From positions 14,393,591 through 14,457,590 of the forward strand of contig OX326957.1 in the NCBI GenBank assembly GCA_946800325.1: a DNA stretch of 64,000 nucleotides. Direction: 5' to 3'. The stretch's first letter is position 1. Every line of letters starts with the position of its first letter. Positions 21,077 to 32,139 of this stretch are shown here, piece by piece. The translations under genes and the position numbers were made by a program. Origin of the DNA: Luzula sylvatica (lineage: Eukaryota > Streptophyta > Magnoliopsida > Poales > Juncaceae). The notes under the pieces were generated by a model. It was not told the origin of the DNA. It saw only the letters and a list, made by a program, of their open reading frames with translations, and did not search any database.

Positions 21077-24000
21077 TGAATTTCCAAATTCTAAACAATA
21101 TTGTATATCTCAAACTATTTCTGACCATGTGCCAGTTATATATATGGCTGAATCAAATTTTCCTATATTTAGGGGATTTAGATTTGAAAATAATTGGCTA
21201 TTAAATAAGGAAGTGGATTTAATTATTACTAACCATTTAAGGGCAACATTTTCAGATAATTTGGAGGAGTTTTATGCAAAAATGGAGGCTTTGGGAAAAA
21301 GATTGGCAAATTGGAATCATCAGAATGCTGGTAATTATAAAGTTTATCTATTAAATTGCTTAAAAACCCTAAAATGGTTTGATAATTTGGCTGCCACTAA
21401 AGAGCTGAATTCTATACAAAAATGGGTTAAGAAAATTACAAAGGAGGGATACAATAATATGGTTCTGGAAAATGAAATATACTGGAAGCAAAGATCTAAA
21501 CATCTGTGGTTAAAAGAAGGAGATACTAATTCTAGATTTTTTTCATATACATGCTACTATAAGAAAAAATAAACTTATGGTACCAGTATTAAAAGAAAAT
21601 GATATAATGCATCAGTCTCATAAACAGAAGGAAAATGTGGTATTTAATTTTTATAGAAATTTAATGGGTAAATATGAGAAAAGTAAGCCAGAAATAGAGG
21701 TTGGAGGGAAAATAGATTTAAAAAATATTTATGGAATTAATAATAATAATAACAATATTAATATGGAATTTTTGGAGGAAGATATAAATATGGAAGAATT
21801 AAAGGAAGTAATTGAGAATTGGAAACCTAATAAAACACCAGGACCAGATGGGTATAATGGGGATTTTTTAAAAAAATATTGGAATGAATTAAAAGATGAA
21901 TTATGTTTCTTATTGAATAAAGAAGCTAAAATAGGACTTTCACAGTATAATTCCTTTTATATGGCATTAATTCCAAAAAAGATTAATGCCACAGAAATTA
22001 AGAATTATAGACCAATAAGTTTGGTTAGCTCTATTTAGAGAATTTTCTCAAAGGTTTTAGCAAATAGAATGAAAAAAAATATTGGAAAATTAATTGATCC
22101 AAATCAGCTAGGGTTTCTGGAGGGGAGGAATATTAGTGAGAATTATGTTTATGCTAGGGAAGTGATGAATAAAGCAAATAAATTAAATATTGGATTATTA
22201 ATTTTTAAAGCAGATATATATAAAGGTTTTGATACAGTTTCTTAGGATTTTTTAGTTAATATTTTAAAAGCCAGGGGTTTTGGAGAAATATGGATTAATT
22301 GGATACAAAAATCAATTTTGGGAGGATCTACAAGAATATTACTAAATGGGGTACCAGGAAAATTTGTGTATTTAAAGAGGGGATTAAAGCAAGGAGACCC
22401 AATTTCAACTTATTTATTTATTTTAGTACTTGGTGTTCTATCCAGGATTATAGAGGGTTTAAGTTAGAAAGGATATTTAGAAAGACCCATGAGAGAAATT
22501 GTTTCATCACTTTTTTATGCTGATGATTCAATTTTCTTTCTTAAACCTACTATATTAAATGTGAGAAGACTTAAACATATTCTGAAAATTTTTGGACATG
22601 AGTCAGGTTTAAATATAAATTTGGATAAATCAGAAATTTCTGGAGTTAATGTGGAGATGGATATTTTGGAAATATTATCAAATGAAATGGGATGTGTTAT
22701 TGGTACCTTACCAATTACATATTTGGACTTACCATTACACTTTAAGAAACCAGTTAAGGAAGATTTTAGGAAAATAATTGACAAGGTGAAAATGAAATTG
22801 GAAGGATGGAAAGGGAAAATGTTAAATATTGGAGGGAGATTAATATTAATTAATTCTATTATGACAGCAATACCTATGTATTATTTGACTGTTTTTAAAT
22901 TTCCTAAGTGGGTAATTAAGAGTATAGATAAATATAGAAGGAATTTCTTATGGAAGGGTCTTAAAGAAAAGGGGTATAATTTGATAAATTGGGATTTATG
23001 CTGTATGCCAAAATCAAAAGGTGGATTAGGAATTTTGAATTTGGAGAATTTTAATAATGCTTTATTAATTAAATGGATTTGGAAATATTATAATATGAGA
23101 CAAGAAAATTTAAAGTGGAATAAATTAGTAGGGAAATTACAGAATTATGGTAATTCAGGGATTGAGATGGATGATAATAATTCATATTTTTGGAAAGAAA
23201 TTATAAAATTATTGGATTTTTTTAGAGAAAATACCAAATTTGTTAAAGGAAATGGGGTTTTAATTAATTTTTGGAAAGACAATTGGAATGAAAAATCCAT
23301 AAGTGCTAATTTGCCTGAATTATATTCTTTTGTGCAAAAATATGACTTAACATTACAGGAATTAATGGAGGAATTAAGGGATAAGGAGATGCATACCATA
23401 TTTCAGTTGAGAGAACAAATGTCTTTAGAAGCAGAAACTCAGCTCCAATCTCTATATCAGAAATGCCTTGAAATTCAACTGGTACCAGATGAATTGGATA
23501 GTTTGAGATGGATTGGTACCTCAATAGGAAAATTCAAAGTTAAAATATGATATGAATTACTATCAGGTATGAATAGAGAGGATTTAAATCAAATTTGGAG
23601 AATTAAAATGCCTGCTAAAATTAGGGTTTTTCTCTGGATTGTTGTTTAGAAGAAAATTCTTACTGTCGACAATTTGCAGAAGAGAGGATGGATTTTAGCA
23701 AATTGCAGTGTATTGTGCAAAAATGAGGCTGAATCTGTTCATCATATATTCAAAGATTGTGAATTTATCAAAAAAGTATGGATAAAAATGAAGGAATTTT
23801 TAAATCTGAGATTGAATACAAACCTGGATCCATTGGAGATACTCCTCAACTCCACGGCTGACCTGAAATTCAAGCAATTAATGGCAGTTATGCTTTTTAA
23901 TATATGGAAGGAGAGGTGTAGAAGGATTTTTGATGATAAAAATCTAATTGAATCAAAAATTGCAGAATTGGTCTCACAAGATTGTAAAAGCATTGAAAAA

Positions 24001-24084
24001 GCACTTGAATACAACTCTTGTTTCATGCGAGAAGATGAGAGAGATGAAGGTTTAGAGGATGGACAAGGCGGTTTGTTTGAATGA
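21077..24084 (+). pseudogene. LINE ORF2 (endonuclease end, reverse transcriptase, zf-RVT)
   Basis: In the first frame (21077-21572) TISDHVPVIYMAES is the endonuclease SDHxP motif, followed by FPIFRGFRFENNW. A frameshift near 21572 leads to one frame from 21577 to 24084 with KPNKTPGPDGYNGDFLKKYW, NYRPISLVSSI, LKQGDPISTYLFIL and the catalytic FYADDSIFFL (about 22510). The C-terminal zinc-binding block NLQKRGWILANCSVLC follows near 23680, then LMAVMLFNIWKERCRR. Five in-frame stops occur at 22036, 22243, 22465, 23548 and 23647; four are TAG, and the ones at 22243 and 23647 stand where tryptophan is expected. With only one frameshift and five stops this is a recently dead copy. Confidence 0.88.
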
Positions 24085-24400
24085 TAGGCGGTAAGAAGGG
24101 AGTCGAGAGGAATTAGTAAGAAGAGGATAAAGCATGCTGTAGGAGAAGCGGTAAGAAGAGCGAAGGAGAGGGAGGAACAAGAAGATTTATAAGTTGTTTT
24201 CTGGCGAAGTGAAACTGGGAATGTTTTTCTAAGATTTGAAAGATGGAATACATAGACTCCTAGATTTTGCAATAGTTAGATTTCCTTTTCTCGGTTTATG
24301 AGTGATAATTTTTATCAGTATTTTCTTTTTCTTTTTCTTTTTGAACTAAAAGGGTTTTCTTAAACCCTCATAGAGGCTGTAATTGAACTATAATTAATTA
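21077..24400 (+). mobile_element. LINE (L1-type), 5'-truncated
   Basis: Non-LTR retrotransposon starting directly after satellite 'aaggtgttag'. It begins within the endonuclease domain and has lost ORF1 and most of the endonuclease. The 3' UTR runs from 24085 to about 24400 and ends in an A-rich stretch without a long poly(A). I could not find convincing target duplications. It marks the end of the satellite array. Confidence 0.85.
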
Positions 24401-24429
24401 TAAAACAATAGAAGTGGGACGTTAGAGCC

Positions 24430-25905
24430 CTCTCTATTTTCATCAAAAAACAAAATTAGCCCTAAATATTTAAAAACAATCAAATTCTCAACTTTTATTA
24501 ACAGTTTCATAAATGGGAACAAATGCAAATTCGAATTGAGGAGAAGATAATTTAAAATTACCAATCGAAACCAATTTGTGTCATGTGACAAATGCACCAA
24601 CGATATAGGTTACCGATACTTCTATCACGATAATTTTATTAGAGTTATATATATCTTCATTGTGATTAATATCGAGATTAAATACGAATGTACCTCATTT
24701 AATGTTCTAAGCGTGCCACGAATTTTTTTTCGATGCTATCTCCGCACTAAAAACCAGTACCTAGTTTCTCCTGCAATTAAAACACAAAATCATGTACTTG
24801 GGAAGTAAAAAAACAATATTTTGAGATGAATTTGGGTTGGAAGTTAAATAAACGAAAATAAAAGGTGGTCGCAATCTGGGAAAATCGAAAAATTCAGGGC
24901 GAAAAGCTAAAAATATATATTTTAGAACAAAAAAGTATGTTTTCCAAAAAAATACGCATCAAATTTACAAAATAGTGAAAAAATTCACATGAAATTAACA
25001 TTATTTTCGATTTGTGTTTTTGATATAATTTTTTTTTGATGTTTCATATACATTACGTGAATGTATCTCATACCTTTTACATTTATAATGTTTGATATGC
25101 AGTAAAATTTGTTACAATCAGAAGTGAAGAATGGGAATAAAAAAGATCAGATAATTCTGATAAAGTACAAACACATGAAATTAATTTCAAACGACTTGAT
25201 TGAATTATTATCTTTCTAAGATAAAGAAAAATACAATTTCCATGATCGAACTTTAATTTTATATACTTTCTAATAATATGAATAGTCACGTTGTTGGTAT
25301 GATTATGTCTGTGAAAGTCGAAAAATTCAGGGAGATAAACTAAATAATAACTATTTTAGAACAAAAAAGTATGTTTTCCGAAAAATTTCGCATCAAATTT
25401 ACAAAACAGTGAATATCAGAAATACAGAAGGTACAAATTCATAAAAAAATCAGCAAATAAGAAGACCAAAAAAATCAGCAAGTTTGGGTTAGGGTTTGAC
25501 CTGCGGATTTCTGTTGCGTCCCGCTCGTGTAGGTTTAGGGTTATGTTCATTCCGTCGATGAAGAGGCGTCGTGTGACTCCCCTTCTCACTCGTCGCCAAG
25601 TCAGATCACACCGTTTCGTCCCCTCGCGTCTGGGGTTTCTGGCGGCCAGGATTTTTTGAAATAAATGAGAGAGAGCACATGAGTAAATGCGATTTGGGCA
25701 AAATAATTTGAATGTGCTTGGTGTACGCCATACGGTGGTACAATTCTGTGTGTAATTAAACTTGATTCGTCGCACGTGAACCGGGTAAGCAAGTTAAAAT
25801 CAAATCGGACCCTTGATATGAAATCCGACGTCTGAGAAAAACATGGGTGACGAGAAGACTTAATATGAGTCCAACTTCCCTACAAATATACATATTATTT
25901 CTACC
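24430..25905. repeat. Unclassified repeat, copy 1
   Basis: Homologous to 26405-29860 once the two insertions there are removed. Shared phrases are 'attagccctaaat', 'gaggagaagataattta', 'gatgaatttgggttggaag', 'agtatgttttccgaaaaat' and 'ggtttagggttatgttcat'. A shorter internal duplication ('aaaaagtatgttttcc...', about 24930 and 25365) is also present. The element type is unknown. The open frames around 25416-25792 (minus) have no recognised domain and are probably chance. Confidence 0.7.
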
Positions 25906-26404
25906 TCTCTTCAATTTGCTTCATCACCCAACCATTGTGATTTTTTGTGAGCTCATCATTTCTCTGTCAACAGAAATAATTTGAGCACATTAGTCTAGAG
26001 AAAGATATAAATGGAAATTAAATACCATGAATTAACACTCAAAATCGATGGAGTTTTGTTCACCTTGCATAGATTTTCAAGATTTTGTTGAATTTCTCGA
26101 TGCTTAACGCTGAAACATTCATGCTCGGCCTTGGAAAATCGCTGTTTTCCTCCTCGCATAGATTTTCAAAATTGGTATTCATGCGTACATTATGTCTGCA
26201 TTTGTTAAATTAACATTAATTAATTTTCTTTTTCATATCATTGCCTCCCAACTAAAATTACATCCCAATAATAAAAAAGAAGACATTAATGTATATATTA
26301 ACTATTAATGCATTAATATATATAATAGTACATTGATATTTATTATCTCGAAGCTTACCAGCCAGTGAGGCGACTCAGGAGCGAATGGTAGACCCACATT
26401 GTTA
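25906..26404. other. Spacer between repeat copies
   Basis: AT-rich with no gene. The phrase 'gcatagattttcaa' occurs twice (about 26068 and 26156), and there is an AT-only run at 26280-26345. Confidence 0.5.
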
Positions 26405-26590
26405 ATTTTGCAAATAATTAGCCCTAAATATCCAATACTCAGCTTTTATTAGCAGTTTCATAACTAAATTTCATAAATGGGAACAAAGGCAAATTTGAAA
26501 TGAGGAGAAGATAATTTAGAATTACCTATCGAAACCAATTTGTGCCATGTGACAAATACACTAACGAAATAGGTCACCGATACTTCTATC

Positions 26591-26912
26591 TTTTGAATAT
26601 TTATAATAAACTTAATTTAATTAGGTGCATGTTTTGGATATTTATGATGTAACTGTGAAAGGTCATGTTCACATGAGAATTGTAATATATGTATATATTG
26701 CATATAATTATGAATTATGTACTTGGGAATTAGTGAGAGTTAATGGGTAGGAGTTAATGTGATTCACGTATACATGAATCAATTAGTCTATAAATAGAGA
26801 CTAATTTGTGTTTGTAAGAGATAAGAAAGAGAAATAAAAATAAAACAAGTATTAAAGAAATATTGTCTTCTTCCTCCTCTTCTCCAAAGAAATATAACCA
26901 TATTTTCCAACA
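26591..26912 (+). mobile_element. Small insertion, probable solo LTR
   Basis: 322 bp flanked by the perfect 5 bp duplication ctatc (26586-26590 and 26913-26917). The empty site is intact in the paralogue at 24622-24626. It contains a TATA box 'ctataaatagag' near 26790 and ends TTTTCCAACA, typical of a short copia LTR. The left end reads ttttgaat rather than TG, so the 5' end may be altered. A MITE is the alternative. Confidence 0.65.
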
Positions 26913-27799
26913 CTATCACACTAATTCCATTAGAGTTATATATATCATCATTGTGATTAATATCAAGATTTAATATGAATGTACCTAGTTTAATGTTGTG
27001 AGCGTGCCGGATTTATTTTCCGGTACTATCTCCACAATAAAAACAAATACCTGGTTTCTCCCAATTGAAACCCAAAACTATGTACTTGTGAAGTAAAAAA
27101 CAATATTTTCAGATGAATTTGGGTTGGAAGTTAAATAATCGAAAAGAAAAAATAGGTGGTCGCAATCTGTGAAAATCAAGAAATTCAGGAAGAAAAGCTA
27201 AAAAATATCTATTTTAGAACAAAAAGTATGTTTTCCGAAAAATTCGCATGAAATTTACTATACATTGAAAAAAATTGCATCAAATTTATATTATTTTGAT
27301 TTATGTTTTTGAAATATAAATATTTTTGTAATGTTTCATATACATTACGTGAATGTATCTCACACTTTTTACCTTTATAATGTTTGATATGCAGTAAAAG
27401 TTGTTGTAATCAGAAGTGAATGGGAATAAAAAAGATCATATAAAGGTACAAACACTTCAACTTAATTGCAAACGACTTGATTGAAATTTTTTTTTTAAGA
27501 GATAGAAAAATACAATTTCCATGATCGAACTTTAACTTTATATAGATACTAATGTCTAATAGTATGAATAGTCACATTGTTTGTATGATTATATCTGTGA
27601 AAATCAATAAACTAAAAATATCTATTTTAGAACAAAAAAAGTATGTTTTTCGAAAGCATCAAATTTACAAACATTGAATATCAGAAATTTAGAAGGTAGA
27701 AATTCGTAAAACGAATCAGCAAATAAGAAGACCAAAAAAATGAGAACGTTAGGGCTAAGGTTTGACCAGTGGATTTCCCGTGCGTCCTGCTCATGTATG

Positions 27800-29504
27800 C
27801 AGGCCCGGCCCAAGGGCAAGCCCACCAAGCCCTTGGGCTAGGGCACCACAAAATAAAGGGGCACCATATTAAAAAAAATTTATAAGTATATATGTTTGTT
27901 TTTTTATAAGCCCAAATATTACATAGTCCAATCCAATCGAATATGAAATATTTTTTTTTTCATCTCCTCTCCCAAGCCATCATATTCACACGTTGAGACA
28001 CACAAAAAAAAACCTTCACTTTCTCCTCTTTGACTGGACCCGAAAATGACATTTGTTTTTCATATTTTCGAGTTTGGTTTGTGGATGATTCATAAGTTTG
28101 AGCCTTGAGCGACATCTCTTTCTCATCTCAAGGTTATTTTTTTCATTGTTATTTTAAATTAGGATTGAAAAAAAATGAAACAAAAAATTAGAAGATTAAT
28201 TTCTCAAACTAAGATATTGTACTCTCTTAGTCTTCATAATCTTTTTTTTCTCCAATTTACCAAAGAAACTTAATTTATTGTGTTCATCATCTAATTTTTT
28301 CTTATTTTTTAATGTAGACAAGGTGTTCGATAAATAAATGGTAATTATTCAATTATCAATTCATAAAACGAATCAGCAAGAAGTAGATCATTTTTCAATT
28401 ATCGATAAATAAATGGTAATTATTCAATTATCCAATTTTACAAAAAGTAGAACAAAAGAACTAGATCATTTTTTTTCTTCATAAACCGCAAAACAAAAGG
28501 TAATTATTCAATTATCAATTCATTGCAAGTAAAAAAAATTGAAGAATTGATCGATTTTTTTAAAATATTTAGAGAAGAGGGTTTTGAAGAATCGATGAAG
28601 GAAGCTAAAGAACTTGCACAAGAAATCGGTTTAATTAACCCGGTTTTTAGAAAAAGAAGGCATGTTCGTAGGACGAAGCAATTTGATGATGATGTGATAG
28701 ATGAGGCTATTGAAAATCGTTCACTAGAGGAGAAATTTAGGATCGAGTATTTTCTCTATATTTTAGATAAAGCTCGCATCTCACTCGAAGATCGGTTTCG
28801 ACAATTCAAATATTATGAAGAAATATTTGGGATTTTGTGTAATGCAAAATTCAAAAGTGTTTGTGAAGAGAAACTAAAAGAGGATTGCAATAAACTCGAA
28901 ACTTTTTTGAAGCACGATGGGCGAGAGGATATCAATGGTGATGAGCTATTCCAAGAACTTAGGCAACTATCATTTTTATTGCCGAAAAAAATTACGAAAT
29001 CAATTGGCATCCTTAATTTTGTTCGATCGTACTTAAAAGACGGGACTTTTCAAATGGTATGGGTGGCTTATCGGATTTTATTGACTATACCCGTTACGGT
29101 GGCTTCCGCCGAAAGGAGTTTTTCAAAGTTGAAATTGATAAAAACTTATCTTCGTACAACCATGTCGCAAGAAAGATTGAATGGTTTGGCTATGATCTCA
29201 ATCGAAAAGGAATTTTTAGATAAATTTAAATATGATGATTTGATTGAGGAATTTGCTTCGAAAAATGCAAGAAGAAGTGTATTTTCTTGAAATATTTGTT
29301 GTTTTGTCAAGAATATAAAAATATTTCTTTTTGTATGTATTTTTTAAAATAGTTATTTGTAATGTCAAAAAATTATTACTTTGTGAAAATATAACTATGT
29401 TAAAAAAAATTATGAACTATTTGTGTATTGGGCACCATTTTACATAATATGATGATTAATTAACGATTCGGGCTAGGGCACCAAATTTGTCGGGACCGGC
29501 CCAG
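27800..29504 (+). mobile_element. hAT DNA transposon, internally deleted
   Basis: Bounded by the perfect 8 bp target duplication catgtatg (27792-27799 and 29505-29512), the hAT length. The ends are imperfect inverted repeats: CAGGCCCGGCCC on the left, and CTGGGCCGGTCCC reading in from the right. The interior holds the last third of a hAT transposase (28523-29290). Between 27870 and 28520 is noncoding AT-rich DNA, including 'ggtaattattcaattatc' three times (28340, 28415, 28499). The N-terminal catalytic part is missing, so it is non-autonomous. Confidence 0.9.
28523..29290 (+). pseudogene. hAT transposase, C-terminal part
   Basis: 255 codons, open to the stop. The C-terminal half has the hAT dimerisation signature: LLTIPVTVASAERSFSKLKL, then IKTYLRTTMSQERLNGLAMI. 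The N-terminal part (IEELIDFFKIFREEGFE... FRKRRHVRRTKQFDDDV) resembles the middle of TTF-type zinc-finger/HAT proteins. Full-length plant proteins of this class are about 700 residues or more; the BED/TTF zinc finger and the first catalytic acidic residues are absent. The first ATG is internal to the family alignment, so the reading frame is probably a deletion remnant, although it is free of stops. Confidence 0.85.
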
Positions 29505-29647
29505 CATGTATGTTTAGGGTTATATTCTTTCCGCCGACGAAGAGGTGCCGCATGACACCCCTTCCCAATCGACGTCTAGCCAAGTTGCACCGTTTTGTCC
29601 CCTCACGTCTAGGGTATCCGGCGGCTTGAATTTCGTGAAAAAAAAAT

Positions 29648-29667
29648 GAGAGAGAGAGAGAGAGAAA
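29648..29667 (+). repeat. (GA)n microsatellite
   Basis: Short run of GA dinucleotides within repeat copy 2. Confidence 0.8.
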
Positions 29668-30052
29668 GAACATGAGTACATGCGATTTGGACAGAATAAT
29701 TTGAATGCGATTTGTGCACGGTGGTCCAATTCTCTGTGTTGTTAATATGTTCCTTGATTTGAAATCTGATATCTGAGAGCAACATGGGTGACCTGGAGGC
29801 TTAATATGAGTTCAATTTTCCTAAAAATATACATATTTCCTAAAAATATACATATTATTAATTAATTTCTGAGAGTTTTTTTTTTTGCTTTCATTTTTTA
29901 GTTTGCTTCTTGTTCTTTTTTTAATATTTATCTTGACAATGACAAGGTCCGAGACGGAGCAAGTTATGCTCGTAGTATATGTCAAAATATAAACTTTGGG
30001 CTAACATTGAATTTAATGGAGAATAAAGAAAAAAAAAGGACCATTTGTTATG

Positions 30053-31173
30053 GGCTTTTTTTTTTGTTTAATTAATTATTTTATTTTATTTGAGGAAATT
30101 CAAGGAAGGATCGAATCCCTTCAGCTGAAATAATAAATAAAAAAGAAGTCTTTTACATCAAGTTTTTCCTATTCTTCTTATTACAATCATAAACCATACC
30201 ATAAAGGAAAACTAAAACAATCTAAAAAAATACAATCTCCGAATTCCTTTTTTTCTGAACTAAAGTGAAAAAGTTACAAAAAGCTCCTAGTCCATTCAGC
30301 ATCAACCTTTCTGTACTTCTCTAGTACTTTCAGGTCTGTCAATCTTTCTCCTTACTCTACTCACTTCACAAACCCTAATCTCCTTTCTCCAAATAAAATC
30401 GCCATTCTAATACTCCTCATTACTCGATACAACTCTATCCATTAATCTCCATTCTACCACCACTTCACCAATTAACGTAGATCCTTCACATCTTCTATCA
30501 GTAAACGCCCTTCTACATCTCGCTCTCCACACCACGAAGAAGAAGAGAGCAAAAAGTTGTCTTGCTTGTGGATCTTATCTACTACTGAGCTTTTCCATCA
30601 TCGTCTCAATTTTGATATCAGCCCCTGCTATTTGTGGAAATTTTGGCCTGATCGCCTCCCAATGCAATTGAATAAAGCTGCATTCTTTCTCTAAATGCCT
30701 TACTGTTTCTTCAGCCCTGCAACACAGGTAACATCTATTCACTATTACCATTCCTCTTTTTTTAAGATTATCAATCGTTAAAAAAAATTCTTGCAATAGA
30801 TACCAAAAATACACTTTCATCCTAGGTGGACTTTTTAAATCTCATAATGCCCCCAATTTTGAATGGGACAGAACTCCCACTCTGGTCATTTCATAAGCAT
30901 TTTTAGCAGTAAATTTTTCATTTTTACTCCAATTCCATCTAATTTGATCTTTTCTGTTTGTCCAATTAATTTTTTAAATAATTCTTTAATGCATTTTAGC
31001 TCCTTTTTTGCTATATCAGATAGATTTTTTCTAAAAGCTTTCTCTAATGGTACAAATTTTCTATATATGTCCACTGTTCCAAATTGTCTTATTGCACATT
31101 CAAAGATATTTGGATATTTTTTATATAACAATCCACCACCTCAATTATTGTACCAAAAACTGGTATTACATCA
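30053..31173 (-). mobile_element. LINE (second), 3' segment
   Basis: The 3' part of a minus-strand L1-type LINE whose 5' part lies at 46319-48945. It ends on the left in an A-rich tail on the minus strand (T-run at 30053-30062). Joining the two segments across element B continues the protein as FEIGDG-NTSFWYN, so this was one element cut by B. The left flank 29861-30052 is low-complexity, with no gene. Confidence 0.85.
30420..31173 (-). pseudogene. LINE ORF2 C-terminal remnant
   Basis: Reading leftward: NTSFWYNN then a stop, LLYKKYPNIFECAIRQFG and a lysine-rich stretch (30886-31131), then the zinc-binding block LTIDNLKKRGMVIVNRCYLC (30575-30820) and FALFFFVVWRARCRRAF, which parallels LMAVMLFNIWKERCRR in the first LINE. 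Stops and a frame change interrupt it. Confidence 0.75.
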
Positions 31174-32139
31174 TGTTGGGGATTCTACCCGGCCCCGGGC
31201 CCGCGCAGCGGACATGTAGGCCCGGTCCGGTTCTTCGATTCCCGAGATCACGCCATGACTTCGAAGGGTACGATGCAATTAAGAAGATTAGATTCATACC
31301 AGTGCAAAATTGATTGCACACGAAAGGTTGATTGCACCACGCGTCTTTCACCTTTCGTTGACGTTGCCGATTCACTCGATTTCGTCTCCGACTGAAATTA
31401 CTTGTCCGAATCGATCACAACTGAAAGAGCCCCAATTGTTGCTCCTCTACGTGTATCCACCTTGACTCGTAAGACGTCGGTCGCGGGTGCAACTGCCTAG
31501 ACGATGCACCGGCGAACTTGCTCGATTGTTTGATTCTCTATACCGGAAAACTCCTTTTCACGGTTTCTCTCTTTTTACACCCTTTCACTCTCTAGAAAGT
31601 TGTCTCACAATTTCTGGAATATTCTGGATGAATTGGACTGAATGAACCACTTGAGATGAGAGAGAATTATCCTATTTATATCACACAGGATTAGGATTGG
31701 CCAAAAGACATGTATATCCAACATACACTCTTTAACACAGAAAGTTGCATGAATCTGTCCAGTATTCTGTCCATACGAAATTGGTAAATTCCTCTGAGAG
31801 AAAATCAACCAACACGAAAGTTGTAGATAATCTTATTATCTACACGACCCAATTTGGCCTGGCCCGATTGGAGTTCGTATACAAACGTTATAACTGTTTT
31901 ACTAACTGTATGTCATACTGTTGCACCCTTTCGGTATTTCATAGAAACGACACTGATACTTCGTTCATATGAAATATATTTCTATATGAAGGTTGTAGAT
32001 AATCTTATTATCTATCTAACCCAATTTGAACCATTCAAATTGGATTTTCTTACTGAAAGATATGACCACGAATGTACGCTTACATTCGTTTATCCTTGTG
32101 TACACTTTTACGGTTGATCCTGAAACTGTATTTCCTTCA
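31174..32139 (-). repeat. 3' LTR of element B
   Basis: 966 bp, TGTTGGGG to CCTTCA on the + strand. It lacks 45 bp present in the partner LTR (after 'ttgattgc', near 31328). A TATA-like 'gatataaatagg' on the minus strand is near 31670. Confidence 0.9.

Larger units (their letters stand above)
26405..29860. repeat. Unclassified repeat, copy 2 (with two insertions)
   Basis: Same unit as 24430-25905, interrupted at 26591-26912 and 27800-29504. The two copies pair outside the insertions, so copy 1 preserves both unoccupied sites. The minus-strand frames at 29473-29729 parallel those of copy 1 and have no recognised domain. Confidence 0.7.

Noticed and set aside
23742..24272. 176-codon minus-strand frame
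   Set aside because: Antisense of the LINE zinc-binding region, which is clearly coding on the + strand.
25416..25792. Two overlapping minus-strand frames of 119 and 63 codons
   Set aside because: No recognised domain; the counterpart in repeat copy 2 is shorter and altered. Probably noncoding repeat sequence.
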